A stretch of DNA of 48,265 nt from Clostridia bacterium (GCA_017480115.1 JAFVBH010000030.1:1-48265); one strand, 5' to 3'; shown: positions 16,862 through 26,451, numbered from the stretch's first letter. Made by a program: numbers and translations. Notes: generated by a model not told the origin, from the letters alone.

Positions 16862-16890
16862 TAGTATGTTCGCCCGACAAATCGGCATAC
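16862..16890 (-). promoter_or_regulatory. Candidate sigma-G-type promoter for gpr
   Basis: On the minus strand GTATG (16886-16890), 17 bp, CATACTA (16862-16868), 47 bp before the gpr ATG. The -10 matches the forespore sigma-G consensus; the -35 has one mismatch. gpr of B. subtilis is read by sigma-F and sigma-G. Confidence 0.4.
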
Positions 16891-17015
16891 AATGCAATAA
16901 CTGTATATCATGGGAAAAATATCCGTATTTTTTGTGGGATTTTTGCCAAAACTACTGTTTGTACAGGGCGATTTCATCGGATTGCCGAATTTATCAAAAG
17001 TATGAAAAAAAATCC

Positions 17016-17044
17016 TTGCAATTGCGGGGAAAAGATGATATTAT
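17016..17044 (+). promoter_or_regulatory. Promoter for rpsT
   Basis: TTGCAA (17016-17021), 17 bp, TATTAT (17039-17044), 33 bp before the ATG. Confidence 0.6.
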
Positions 17045-17077
17045 ACTAAATGTATATAAATCGAAGGAGGTGGGACT

Positions 17078-17341
17078 ATGCCCAATATCAAATCCGCAAA
17101 GAAAAGAGTTATCGTCAACGAGATCAGAAGAGAGCGCAACAAGGCTGCTTCTTCCGCGCTTAAGACTGCTATAAAGAAAGCAAACGCAGCGATTGATTCC
17201 AACGCAGCGGACAAGGCGGAGCTTGTGAAGCTTGCTGTTAAGAAGATCGATCAGGCAGCAGCAAAGGGTCTTATCCACAAAAACAACGCCGCGCACAAGA
17301 AGGCGGCGCTTGCCGTCAGACTGAATAAGTCTGAGGCATAA
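17078..17341 (+). CDS. rpsT: 30S ribosomal protein S20
   Basis: 87 residues, strongly basic and helical, beginning MPNIKSAKKRV, the S20 signature. Continuing motifs are NKAASSALKTAIKKA and AAAKGLIHKNNAAHKKAAL. S20 binds 16S rRNA early in small-subunit assembly. AAGGAGGTG lies 7 nt before the ATG at 17078. It is transcribed divergently from gpr and followed 60 nt later by a short membrane-anchored protein, as a likely dicistron ending at the hairpin 17601-17630. Confidence 0.97.
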   Translation: MPNIKSAKKRVIVNEIRRERNKAASSALKTAIKKANAAIDSNAADKAELVKLAVKKIDQAAAKGLIHKNNAAHKKAALAVRLNKSEA

Positions 17342-17401
17342 GTAATTGCCGGTCTGCCGGCGTTACCCAATCAAATTCGTTTTTGAAAGGACGGTTTATC
17401 A

Positions 17402-17584
17402 ATGAAGAAGGTTCTGAAGATACTCGCGATCGTCGCAGCTATCGCAGGTGTTTGCGCGGCTGCTTATGCTCTTGTCAAAAAGTACATGGAGAAGAAACAG
17501 GAAGAAGGCAACACCGAGGAAAACTACGTTTCCTGCACTTGCGGGGACGAGGATTTCGTTACCGAAACGACCGTTGCCGAATAA
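17402..17584 (+). CDS. 60-residue membrane-anchored small protein
   Basis: MKKVLKILAIVAAI starts a single hydrophobic helix (about 4-24), followed by a Lys/Glu-rich stretch (KKYMEKKQEEGN) and an acidic tail with a CTCGDED segment (Cys45, Cys47). GAAAGG lies 11 nt before the ATG. It lies between rpsT and a strong terminator, so it is probably expressed from the rpsT promoter. I do not recognise a named family. The C-x-C pair in the acidic tail could bind a metal or form a disulfide. Confidence 0.7.
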   Translation: MKKVLKILAIVAAIAGVCAAAYALVKKYMEKKQEEGNTEENYVSCTCGDEDFVTETTVAE

Positions 17585-17600
17585 AAGACGATTTTCGATG

Positions 17601-17630
17601 AAAAAAGCTCCCGACCAGGGAGCTTTTTTT
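17601..17630 (+). terminator. Intrinsic terminator after the 60-residue gene
   Basis: AAAAAAGCTCCC / GGGAGCTTTTTT, a 12-bp stem with loop GACCA, ending in a T-run; A-rich on the left, so it may work in both directions. Confidence 0.85.
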
Positions 17631-17667
17631 ATGCCCGCCGGACAGGAGCGCCGTGCGGTCATTTCCT

Positions 17668-18108
17668 TTATTTTTCAAAATGCTGTACCATCATCACGTG
17701 GGGCGCGCCGTTTTCGATATGCGGCGGGGCGCATTGACGAAAACCGCAGTTTTCGTAAAACGCTACGGCGTGCGTCTGCGCGCTGATATATACCGTTTCG
17801 GCGCGCAATGCTTCCGCCTTTTCACACAGCAGCGCGACGATCCGTCTGCCGAGACGCTGCCCGCGATACGCCTTTAAAACGGCGATCCTGCCCGCTTTAT
17901 AAGCGTTCTTTTGGGTAAGGGGCAGCAGTCGCCCGCAGCCGACGGGCGTTTCACCGTCATAGATCACCAGCTGCAGCGCTTTGTCGTCCTCCGCAGGCAC
18001 GAAAATCTGCGCCTGCGTAAAGCCCTGTTCGACGGCAAAGACCGCCGTCCGTACCGCCGCTATATCGTCTTTGCCGTCCTGATAGCTGCACCATAGATGC
18101 GTAAACAT
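17668..18108 (-). CDS. GNAT-family N-acetyltransferase (ElaA-like)
   Basis: 146 residues with the GNAT fold: the acetyl-CoA pyrophosphate loop is RIAVLKAYRGQRLGRR (Q/R-x-x-G-x-G/A type) and the C-terminal AVAFYENCGF segment is standard. The opening VRTAVFAVEQGFTQAQIF resembles ElaA/YjcF-like members (R-x-x-VF-V-EQ). The substrate is unknown. It is 15 nt upstream of lacZ's end on the same strand, i.e. transcribed toward the 60-residue gene's terminator, and could share the lacZ transcript. Confidence 0.85.
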   Translation of the reverse strand: MFTHLWCSYQDGKDDIAAVRTAVFAVEQGFTQAQIFVPAEDDKALQLVIYDGETPVGCGRLLPLTQKNAYKAGRIAVLKAYRGQRLGRRIVALLCEKAEALRAETVYISAQTHAVAFYENCGFRQCAPPHIENGAPHVMMVQHFEK

Positions 18109-18123
18109 TGCAACCCCCGTTCC

Positions 18124-21100
18124 TTATACTTCGGGTACGACCGTAAAGGTCAGCGTGTAGGCGTTTTTCTCTAAATCCGCGCGGTACTGCGGCAGGGTAT
18201 CGGGACCGCAGCTCTCGGTGCCGACGCCGCGGACAAAACCGTCCAGCGACAGCACCGTCGCGTCCACGGGCGTGACCTCCTCGTCGTGGGTCGCCTTGTC
18301 AATGATCTCCTGCGTCGTATGGTGGGCGGAGAAGGAGAAGCTGTCGGCGGCGTAGAACGAGAAGCCCTTGCCGTTTTCGTCCGTCAGCTTGAGATATTTG
18401 ACCTTGCCGCGGTTGCCGTTATCCTGCGGATAGACGTAATGCTCAAACATATCGCTGACCGTGGTCTTGAACACGCCCCTATGGCACTGGGCGTCGAAGT
18501 CCGGCAGGTTCTCATAGGGTCCCATGCCGTAGTATTCCACGTGTTCGTACTGCTTCGGCAGCTCCAGCAGCACGCCGAAACGGGGAATATCGTGATAAGC
18601 CTCGCCCGACGCGCCCGCCAGCATCGCGGACACGGTAAGCGCGCCCGACGCGCTGATCGTATACAGCGTATTCACATAATAATATACCGTTTTTTTCGCC
18701 GACACGCGGTACGAAACCTCCACGCAGACGCTGCCGTCGGCGATCTCGACGCCGCAGTATACCGCTTTCGTTTGCAGCGACGGTAATCCCGCGCCGCGCA
18801 TGGTATTGCGCCGCCACATATCGTTATCGTTAAACGCGCGGAAGAAGTTGGGACGGAATGCGTCGTACGCGATCTTTTTCCGGTTAATCAGCTCCGCGCC
18901 GTTGACCTGATAGCTTGTCAGGAAGCCCGTTTTTTTATCAAAGACCGCCCTGCCGTTGTCAAATTCCACGGTCAGTCTGCCGTCCTTTTCCCAAACCGCC
19001 GCCTTATCGCCGATGGGTGCGGGAAACGCGTAGGCGACGTCGTTCAGAATCAGCTGTTCCTCCGCCATGCAGGTATCGCCGTCATAGTATTCCAGCAGCA
19101 ATGCCGCGTCCTTCGTTTTATCAAACGGCAACGGCAGCGCGACCGATTCCCTGCCCTCAGCGGGGATATTCAGGCGCAGCTCCCCGTTTTGCGCGGGCGC
19201 GCCGTTCGCGGTCAGCGTCCAGCGGATCGTTAAATAATCAGACGCGCGGAAACGGTTGGTGTTCCAAAATTCCACTTTTCCGTCCGGCAGCAGCGACGCC
19301 CGCAGCGGCCGATAGACGTTGCGCATCTCCAGCGCGCCGGTATGGGGTCGGCGGTCGGCGTAAAACAGCCCGTCCACGCAGAAATTGCCGTCATGCTGCT
19401 TTTCGCCGTGGTCGCCGCCGTAGGTATATTTATATTTGAAGCCGTCGTTCTCATGCAGCACGGTATGATCCGACCATTCCCAGATGCAGCCGCCCATCAC
19501 GTTATCATAGGCGTAGTACGCCTGCATGTATTCCTCCAGACAGCCGGGGCCGACGCCCATGGCGTGAGCGTATTCACACTGGAAAAACGGGAATTTTTTA
19601 TAATCGTTGGGTCTTGCGCCGGGCACCTCTTTCAGGCGCTTGCCCGTGCCGATACGATGCACGTTCTCGATGGACGAGTACATATGAGAGATCACGTCGT
19701 AATGCATGCGGGAGGTATGGATCACATGTTCATAATGCACGGGGATACGGTGATCCATGGACTTGAGGAACGCGTATTCCGCGTCCTGACAGGCGTGACC
19801 GCCCGCCTCGTTGCCCAGCGACCACATCAGCAGCCCGGGGTGGTTCCGGTCACGGAAATACATACGTCTGACGCGGTCCACATAATGCGCCGCCCACTTT
19901 TTCTGACTGCTGATATAGCTGACGTCCCGCGCCATCTCTCCGCAGCCGTGGGTCTCGATGTCCGCCTCGTCCACGATATACAGCCCGTACACGTCGCACA
20001 GGTACAGAAAGATCGGGTCGGGGGGATAGTGTGAGGTGCGCACGCAGTTGACGTTATACGCCTTCATCAGCCGTACGTCCTGCTCCAGCTCCGCAACAGT
20101 CATGACATAGCCGCCCTTCAGGCTGGAATCGTGGTGGTTGACGCCCTTGATTTTGATCAGCCTGTCGTTGAAATAAAACTTCGCACCGTCAATATGGATA
20201 TGCTTAAAGCCGGTGACGGTCTTGACCGTCATCAATTCCCCGTTTTTGTCGCATAACGTCAGGTATAATGTATAGACGTTGGGAAGCTCCGCGCTCCACT
20301 CTTTGACTTTCAGATTTTTAAAGCTTGCCTTGCCTGCGCGCAGGGTCTTTTCCGCCAGCAGCGTATCGCCGTCATACAACGCGGCGGTAACGGTCTTGCC
20401 CTGCGCGTCGCCCGCAATCTCGGCGCTGACGGTCATATCATAGCCGTTTTTCACCTTATCGGTATCGACGCGGTAATCATAAAGATAGCTGTCCCCGTAG
20501 TGATACAGCAGCACGTCGCGGAAAATGCCGTTTTCGCGGAACATATCCTGCGCTTCGAGGAACGAGCCGTTGCACCATTTGAATACCACGACCACCAGCT
20601 CATTTTCTCCCGCTTTGACAAGTCGGGAAATATCATAATCAAAGGTATTGTGCGTCCCCTCGCGGTAGCCGACGAACGCGCCGTTTAAATATACGTCGGC
20701 GCAGGAGGCGACGCCCAGCAGCGACAAAATATAAACGCCGTCTGTACTGTCCAGCGTAAATTTTTTACGGTAAAGTCCCACGGGCATATCGTTGGGAATC
20801 TCCGGCTCAAAGGTCTTGAACTCATAGGGGCAGTTCAGATAGACCGGCGGCTGATAGCCCGTCCGCTGCCAGGTAGAGGGCACGGTGATGCTGTCAAATT
20901 TTACCTTATCGGTATCGATCCGCGCGGGCATGCGCAGATTGGTCTTGTACATATGAAAATCCCAGTCGCCGCTAAGCGCCGTCACCATGTCGGACTGCGC
21001 CCGTTCGGTGCGGAAATCCGCCGCGGCGCAGGCGGCCTTCGTCGAAAACGGGATCGCGTAGGCGCGGGGCGCAAGATCGCCGAGATGGATCGTGTTGAAA

Positions 21101-21135
21101 TCCCTGTGATGGTCAAAATGAAGATCGTATTTCAT
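18124..21135 (-). CDS. lacZ: Beta-galactosidase, GH2 (LacZ type)
   Basis: 1003 residues, close to E. coli LacZ (1024). Order: jelly-roll sugar-binding domain, Ig-like domain, TIM barrel (about 310-610), second Ig-like domain and C-terminal Bgal_small_N domain (about 730-1000). Acid/base Glu443 lies in MWSLGNEAGGH and nucleophile Glu521 in FFQCEYAHAMG. ETHG and TSHYPPDP are family motifs. There is no signal peptide, so it is cytosolic hydrolysis of lactose or other beta-galactosides. GGAGGG lies 6 nt before the ATG. AMGNS of most LacZ reads AMGVG here. Confidence 0.95.
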   Translation of the reverse strand: MKYDLHFDHHRDFNTIHLGDLAPRAYAIPFSTKAACAAADFRTERAQSDMVTALSGDWDFHMYKTNLRMPARIDTDKVKFDSITVPSTWQRTGYQPPVYLNCPYEFKTFEPEIPNDMPVGLYRKKFTLDSTDGVYILSLLGVASCADVYLNGAFVGYREGTHNTFDYDISRLVKAGENELVVVVFKWCNGSFLEAQDMFRENGIFRDVLLYHYGDSYLYDYRVDTDKVKNGYDMTVSAEIAGDAQGKTVTAALYDGDTLLAEKTLRAGKASFKNLKVKEWSAELPNVYTLYLTLCDKNGELMTVKTVTGFKHIHIDGAKFYFNDRLIKIKGVNHHDSSLKGGYVMTVAELEQDVRLMKAYNVNCVRTSHYPPDPIFLYLCDVYGLYIVDEADIETHGCGEMARDVSYISSQKKWAAHYVDRVRRMYFRDRNHPGLLMWSLGNEAGGHACQDAEYAFLKSMDHRIPVHYEHVIHTSRMHYDVISHMYSSIENVHRIGTGKRLKEVPGARPNDYKKFPFFQCEYAHAMGVGPGCLEEYMQAYYAYDNVMGGCIWEWSDHTVLHENDGFKYKYTYGGDHGEKQHDGNFCVDGLFYADRRPHTGALEMRNVYRPLRASLLPDGKVEFWNTNRFRASDYLTIRWTLTANGAPAQNGELRLNIPAEGRESVALPLPFDKTKDAALLLEYYDGDTCMAEEQLILNDVAYAFPAPIGDKAAVWEKDGRLTVEFDNGRAVFDKKTGFLTSYQVNGAELINRKKIAYDAFRPNFFRAFNDNDMWRRNTMRGAGLPSLQTKAVYCGVEIADGSVCVEVSYRVSAKKTVYYYVNTLYTISASGALTVSAMLAGASGEAYHDIPRFGVLLELPKQYEHVEYYGMGPYENLPDFDAQCHRGVFKTTVSDMFEHYVYPQDNGNRGKVKYLKLTDENGKGFSFYAADSFSFSAHHTTQEIIDKATHDEEVTPVDATVLSLDGFVRGVGTESCGPDTLPQYRADLEKNAYTLTFTVVPEV

Positions 21136-21166
21136 CGATTACCCTCCGAAATTTATTCTTTCCGCT

Positions 21167-21195
21167 ATCATAGCACACCGTTCCGCCCTTGGCAA
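21167..21195 (-). promoter_or_regulatory. Promoter for lacZ
   Basis: On the minus strand TTGCCA (21190-21195), 17 bp, TATGAT (21167-21172), 31 bp before the lacZ ATG. Confidence 0.6.
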
Positions 21196-21237
21196 GTACG
21201 CAAAAAAATATAACGGAAAAATGTTACATTCGCAAGG

Positions 21238-21266
21238 TTGACTTTAAAGGTATATAATATTAAAAT
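21238..21266 (+). promoter_or_regulatory. Promoter for the lipoprotein-araD pair
   Basis: TTGACT (21238-21243), 17 bp, TAAAAT (21261-21266), 42 bp before the lipoprotein ATG. The region is very AT-rich and offers other -10-like boxes. Confidence 0.5.
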
Positions 21267-21308
21267 ATATAATGTATCGTATTCTTTAATTTTGAAGAGG
21301 GTTCGCAT

Positions 21309-22052
21309 ATGAAAAAATTTATCGCATTGTTCCTGTCCGTCTGTACGGCGGCGCTTTTATTTACCGCCTGTAAAACCAATAAAACGCCGGAAGAGGATCT
21401 GAATGTTTACGCCACGACGGCGAAGCACACGCAGAACTTTATCGGCACGGAACCCGGCGCCACCGCAGGAAATCCCGGCGGCACGCCGATCCTGATTGAC
21501 AACTCATGGACGAGTAATTACACGCTGACCTACGAATTTACCGAAAACGGCGAAATGTCCACGCTGACCGAGCGCCGCTGCGCGGGTATGTACAGCGTCA
21601 CGGACGCGGGCAGCGGAATCACCTCCTATTTCATACAGGACGGCGATAATATTGATCAGTACGTGCTGAATCCGGCGGACAATACGGGCACCCATGCAGT
21701 GCTGAACGGGCAAAACCTTGCGGACGTTCCCACAGGCTTTATGAAGATCGCCTATGTCAGCCCCGCGTTCACGACCTATGCAAACGTGGAATATCAGAGC
21801 GCCGACAGCGTGGCGGACAGACCGGCGCAAAAATACAACCAGTCGGCGTATAACGATGCGGGCTTGCTGACGGCGTACGCCTTTGTATGGCTGGACAGCG
21901 CCTACGGCTTCGCCTCCAAATGCCAAGTGTACAATCTCACGGGCAACATCAATACCGGCTGGGAATTAAAAAGTCTGACCGTCGGCGGCGTAAGCGCGGA
22001 GAGCATCGGCTTCTCCACGGACGGCTATACGATCACCGAGGCAGAGGGATAA
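21309..22052 (+). CDS. Putative lipoprotein of unknown function
   Basis: 247 residues. A lipoprotein signal peptide (MKKFIALFLSVCTAA..., lipobox LFTAC with Cys21) is followed by a Thr/Pro-rich linker to about residue 65 and a beta-rich domain (FTENGEMSTLTERR, GITSYFIQDGDNIDQYV). The shape recalls extracytoplasmic beta-sandwich lipoproteins, but I cannot name a family. GAAGAGGG precedes the ATG. araD follows after 27 nt on the same strand. The second half of the zinc-ribbon protein at 26597 has a similar look, which is an impression and not an alignment. Confidence 0.75.
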   Translation: MKKFIALFLSVCTAALLFTACKTNKTPEEDLNVYATTAKHTQNFIGTEPGATAGNPGGTPILIDNSWTSNYTLTYEFTENGEMSTLTERRCAGMYSVTDAGSGITSYFIQDGDNIDQYVLNPADNTGTHAVLNGQNLADVPTGFMKIAYVSPAFTTYANVEYQSADSVADRPAQKYNQSAYNDAGLLTAYAFVWLDSAYGFASKCQVYNLTGNINTGWELKSLTVGGVSAESIGFSTDGYTITEAEG

Positions 22053-22079
22053 GAAAAGCAAAAGAAAGGAACCGTCGCC

Positions 22080-22781
22080 ATGCTGGAACAACTGAAAAAA
22101 GACGTCTATAAAGCCAACATGCTCCTCCCGCAGTACGGTCTTGCGCCGTTCACATGGGGCAACGCGTCCGGGATCGACAGAGAAACAGGGATCGTCGTCA
22201 TCAAGCCCTCGGGCGTGCCGTATCCCGACCTGTCGCCGGAGATGATGGTCTGCGTCAACCTTGACGGCGAGGTCGTTGAGGGCGAGCTGCGCCCCTCCTC
22301 CGACACGCCCACCCACATCGAGCTGTACAAAGCGTTTTCCGCCGTCGGCGGCGTGGTACATACCCATTCCAAACACGCGGTCGCCTTTGCGCAGGCGGGG
22401 CGGGATCTGCCCGCCTACGGCACCACGCACGCGGATTTTGCTTACGGGAACGTGCCCTGCACCCCTGCGCTGACCGACGAGGAGATCGAGGGAGACTATG
22501 AAAAAAACACAGGTATCGTGATCGTGCGCTGCTTCACGGAAAAACAGCTGGATTACAACGCCATTCCCGCTGCGCTGGTACGCAATCACGGGCCGTTTAC
22601 TTGGGGGAAAAATCCGGCGAAGGCGGCGGAAAATTCCGCCGTGCTGGAAATTATCGCGGAAATGGCGATCAACACCGAACTGCTCGCCGGCGGCGCGACC
22701 CGCCGCGTGGGGAAAGAGCTGCTGAAAAAACACTATCTGCGCAAGCACGGCGCAAACGCCTATTACGGGCAAAAGGGCTGA
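22080..22781 (+). CDS. araD: L-ribulose-5-phosphate 4-epimerase
   Basis: 233 residues, class II aldolase/epimerase fold. It interconverts L-ribulose-5-phosphate and D-xylulose-5-phosphate, feeding arabinose into the pentose phosphate pathway. Metal and catalytic positions match E. coli AraD with a one-residue offset: Asp75 (SSDTPTH), His94 and His96 (HTHSKHA) and His170 (VRNHGPF). IKPSGVPYPDL is the substrate-phosphate region. AAAGGAA precedes the ATG. araA and araB are not nearby, so the gene is separated from an arabinose operon. Confidence 0.93.
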   Translation: MLEQLKKDVYKANMLLPQYGLAPFTWGNASGIDRETGIVVIKPSGVPYPDLSPEMMVCVNLDGEVVEGELRPSSDTPTHIELYKAFSAVGGVVHTHSKHAVAFAQAGRDLPAYGTTHADFAYGNVPCTPALTDEEIEGDYEKNTGIVIVRCFTEKQLDYNAIPAALVRNHGPFTWGKNPAKAAENSAVLEIIAEMAINTELLAGGATRRVGKELLKKHYLRKHGANAYYGQKG

Positions 22782-22845
22782 AAACCCTTTTGCAATGAAG
22801 GATGAATAATGAATGATTCATCACGAAACAGAAAAGGATTTATAT

Positions 22846-25800
22846 ATGACTGAATTTACCCATTTACACGTACATACGGAATACAGCCTGCTGGACGGCG
22901 CGTCAAAGATCAAGCCGCTGTGCGAGCGGGCGGCGGAGCTGGGCATGAAATCCCTCGCCATCACCGATCACGGCGTGATGTTCGGCGTGATCGACTTTTA
23001 TATGGCGGCAAAGAAAGCGGGTATCAAGCCCATTATCGGCTGCGAGGTCTATGTCGCCGCGCGTACCCGATTCGACAAAGTACACGGTCCCGACAGCCGA
23101 CGCTACCATTTGGTGCTGCTGGCGGAAAACCAGCAGGGCTATAAAAATCTGATCAAGATCGTGTCCACCGCGTGGACGGAGGGCTTTTACACCAAGCCCC
23201 GCGTGGATCACGAGCTGCTGGAGCAGTACCACGAGGGCATTATCTGCCTGTCCGCCTGCCTTGCGGGCGAAATTCCGCGCGCGCTGCTGGATAACAACTA
23301 TGAAAAGGCAAAAGAGACCGCCCTTTGGTACGAAAAGGTGTTCGGGCACGGCAATTATTTTCTGGAGATCCAGGACCACGGCATCGAGGATCAGCGCCGC
23401 ACCAACCCGCTGATCATTCAGCTTTCGCGGGAGACGGGTATTCCGCTGGTCGTCACCAACGACAGCCACTATATCAACAAAGAGGACGCGGATATTCAAA
23501 AAATTCTGCTCTGCATTCAGACCAAGCATGTGCTGGGAGAGGATACGGGCTTTGATTTTTCATCTCCGGAATTTTATCTGAAATCCGGCGACGAAATGGC
23601 GGCGCTGTTCCCCGAAGTCCCCGAGGCGGTCACCAATACCAACCTGATCGCCGAGCGCTGCAACGTGGAATTTTCCTTCGGCAAATCCATTCTGCCCCAT
23701 TATGAAGTCCCCGACAACCGCGACCATTTTGAATACTTCAGCGACCTGTGCTACAAGGGCATGGTAAAGCGGTACGGCGAGAATTACCCGCAGGAGTACC
23801 GCGAACGGCTGGATTACGAGCTGGGCGTTATCAACACCATGGGCTTTATCGATTATTTCCTGATCGTTTGGGACTATATCAACTACGCAAAATCCGTCGG
23901 CATTCCCGTCGGCCCCGGGCGCGGCTCGGGCGCGGGCAGCATCGCCGCCTTTGCCTGCGGCATCACGGACATCGATCCCATGCGCTTCAGCCTGATCTTC
24001 GAGCGTTTCCTGAACCCCGAGCGCGTCAGCATGCCCGACTTTGATATTGACTTCTGCTACAACCGCAGACCCGAGGTCATCGAATACGTCAAACGCCGCT
24101 ACGGCGCGGATCACGTATCGCAGATCGCCACCTTCGGCACCATGGCGGCAAAGGGCGCGATCCGCGACGTCGGCAGGGTGCTGGGCATGAGCTATGCCGA
24201 GGTGGACGCCGTGGCAAAGGAGATCCCGCAGGAGCTGGATATGACCATCGACAAGGCGTTGGATTCCAACCAGGATCTCAAAAAAATGTACAACGAAAGC
24301 GAACGCGTCCGCAACCTTGTGGATACCGCCAAAAAGATCGAGGGCATGCCCAAGAGTACCGGCATGCACGCGGCGGGCGTCATTATCGCCCGCGACCCGG
24401 TCGTAGAATACGTCCCCCTGTTCACAAGCGGCGATTCCGTCGTATCGCAGTTCTATAAGGGCTGGGTCGAAAAGCTGGGTCTGCTGAAAATGGACTTTTT
24501 GGGGCTGCGCACCCTGACGGTCATCAAGGACGCGGAAAAAATGATCCAGACCCGCGTACCGGATTTCAGAATCGAGGACATCGACATCGACGATCAAGAG
24601 ACCTATCAGATGCTGGGCGAAGGCGGCACCTACGGCGTATTCCAGTGCGAATCCGGCGGTATTCGTGCGCTGATGATCAACATGCACCCCCACAATCTGG
24701 AAGATATTATCGCCGTTATCGCCCTGTACCGCCCGGGCCCCATGGATTTCATTCCCGCATATCTGGAAAACCGAAAGCACCCGGATAAAATCAAATATCA
24801 TACGCCCGAATTAAAACCGATCCTTGACGTTACCTACGGCACGATCGTCTATCAGGAGCAGGTCATGCAGATCTTCCGCGATCTGGCGGGCTACTCCATG
24901 GGCGCGTCGGATATGGTGCGCCGCGCGGTCGCGAAGAAGCAAAAGGACGTGCTGGAGCAGCAGCGGAAATACTTCCTCTACGGCTCCGACGGCTCCGACG
25001 GCAGCTCCCCCTGCGACGGCTGCATCAAGCGCGGCATTTCGGAGCAGGCGGCAAATCAGATCTTTGACGATATGGCGTCGTTCGCGTCTTACGCGTTTAA
25101 CAAATCCCACTCCGCAGCATACGCCTACGTCACGTTCCAGACCGCATGGCTGCGCCGCCACTATCCCGCCGAGTTTATGGCGGCGATGATGACCAGCGTG
25201 CTGGATAAAACGGATAAAATGGTGCCGTATATCGCGGAATGCGGCAATATCGGCGTGGAGGTCATTCCGCCCCACGTCAACCACAGTATGGAAAACTTCA
25301 CCGTAGAGGACGGCAAAATCCACTTCGGTCTGCTGGCGATCAAAAACGTTTCCAGCGTGTTCATTAAAGAAGTCGTGAAAGAGCGCGTGGAGAACGGCGA
25401 TTACAAATCGTTCTATTCGTTCTGCGAGCGCGTCTACGACAAGGGCTTTAACCGCCGCAGCGTGGAAAACTTCATCAAATGCGGCGCGCTGGATAATCTC
25501 GGCGTCAATCGCCGGCAGATGCTGCAAATGATGGACGTTGTGGTGTCCTCGCTGGAAACCGATAAAAAGCATAAAATCGAAGGGCAGATCGGGCTGTTCG
25601 ACATGGGCTCCCAGTTCTCCGAACGGTCAGAGCCGACGCCGCCCGACGTGCCGGAGCTGCCCGAAAAGGAAAAGCTGGCGATGGAAAAGCTCACAACGGG
25701 GCTGTACCTTTCCGGGCACCCCATGACCGCCTATAAGGACATGGCGAAGCGCTACCGCTGCGCGCGGATCGATCACCTGCTGGAAGCCGATCCCCACGAC

Positions 25801-26451
25801 CCGACCTCCTATAAGGACGGGCAGCGGCTGCAGGTGCTGGTAATCCTGGCAACCGTGCGTAAAAAGATCACCAAAAATGACACTACAATGGCGTTTCTCT
25901 CCGTGGAGGACATGTACGGCGCGATCGAGGTGCTGGTATTCCCCAAGGCGTACGACAAATACGCCGCCTACATCGCGGAGGACGCGATCGTCTTAATGAA
26001 AACGCGGCTGTCCCTGCGGGACGATGAAGCGCCGAAGCTGCTGCTGGAGGCCATCGAACCGGCGCCCGCGCTGAGCAGCATGACCTCCCCCGCCGCCCCG
26101 CCGCCGGAATATACCGCCGTATCCTATATCGGGAACGCAGCGGCAGCCCCCGCGGGCGCAGCTGCGCCCGCGCCCCGTCCCGCGCAGCCCGTACAGCCGG
26201 CGCAGACAACACAAAAAACCGCGCAAAAGCGCACCCACGGTCTGTTCCTGCGGTTCCCCTCGGAGGCGGACGCCGCCAAGGCGATGGCGCTCAGCCGCAT
26301 CAGCGCATTCCCCGGCAGAACGCCCGTGTATTTCTATTTTAACGACACCAGGCAATACGATTTGAAAACCGGCGTGGTCACGGAGATCAACGCCCCCCTG
26401 CTGGAAAGCCTAAAACAGATTTTGGGCGAGAAAAACGTTGTTCTGCAATGA
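22846..26451 (+). CDS. dnaE: DNA polymerase III alpha subunit
   Basis: 1201 residues. The PHP domain begins HLHVHTEYSLLDGASK; the polymerase core carries Asp398 and Asp400 (PDFDIDF) and Asp550 (KMDFLGL); helix-hairpin-helix and OB-fold domains follow. A long Ala/Pro-rich linker (about 1085-1130) leads to a C-terminal domain of about 70 residues. In the fingers a small insertion GSDGSDGSSPCDGC contains a CxxC. This is DnaE type (no exonuclease domain); low-GC Gram-positives usually have PolC as well. AAAAGGA precedes the ATG at 22846; the earlier ATG at 22813 lies in repeat-like sequence GATGAATAATGAATGATT and is unlikely. Confidence 0.95.
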   Translation: MTEFTHLHVHTEYSLLDGASKIKPLCERAAELGMKSLAITDHGVMFGVIDFYMAAKKAGIKPIIGCEVYVAARTRFDKVHGPDSRRYHLVLLAENQQGYKNLIKIVSTAWTEGFYTKPRVDHELLEQYHEGIICLSACLAGEIPRALLDNNYEKAKETALWYEKVFGHGNYFLEIQDHGIEDQRRTNPLIIQLSRETGIPLVVTNDSHYINKEDADIQKILLCIQTKHVLGEDTGFDFSSPEFYLKSGDEMAALFPEVPEAVTNTNLIAERCNVEFSFGKSILPHYEVPDNRDHFEYFSDLCYKGMVKRYGENYPQEYRERLDYELGVINTMGFIDYFLIVWDYINYAKSVGIPVGPGRGSGAGSIAAFACGITDIDPMRFSLIFERFLNPERVSMPDFDIDFCYNRRPEVIEYVKRRYGADHVSQIATFGTMAAKGAIRDVGRVLGMSYAEVDAVAKEIPQELDMTIDKALDSNQDLKKMYNESERVRNLVDTAKKIEGMPKSTGMHAAGVIIARDPVVEYVPLFTSGDSVVSQFYKGWVEKLGLLKMDFLGLRTLTVIKDAEKMIQTRVPDFRIEDIDIDDQETYQMLGEGGTYGVFQCESGGIRALMINMHPHNLEDIIAVIALYRPGPMDFIPAYLENRKHPDKIKYHTPELKPILDVTYGTIVYQEQVMQIFRDLAGYSMGASDMVRRAVAKKQKDVLEQQRKYFLYGSDGSDGSSPCDGCIKRGISEQAANQIFDDMASFASYAFNKSHSAAYAYVTFQTAWLRRHYPAEFMAAMMTSVLDKTDKMVPYIAECGNIGVEVIPPHVNHSMENFTVEDGKIHFGLLAIKNVSSVFIKEVVKERVENGDYKSFYSFCERVYDKGFNRRSVENFIKCGALDNLGVNRRQMLQMMDVVVSSLETDKKHKIEGQIGLFDMGSQFSERSEPTPPDVPELPEKEKLAMEKLTTGLYLSGHPMTAYKDMAKRYRCARIDHLLEADPHDPTSYKDGQRLQVLVILATVRKKITKNDTTMAFLSVEDMYGAIEVLVFPKAYDKYAAYIAEDAIVLMKTRLSLRDDEAPKLLLEAIEPAPALSSMTSPAAPPPEYTAVSYIGNAAAAPAGAAAPAPRPAQPVQPAQTTQKTAQKRTHGLFLRFPSEADAAKAMALSRISAFPGRTPVYFYFNDTRQYDLKTGVVTEINAPLLESLKQILGEKNVVLQ

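Noticed and set aside
23560..24801. A 413-codon frame opposite dnaE
   Set aside because: Antisense artefact within a strongly conserved polymerase gene.
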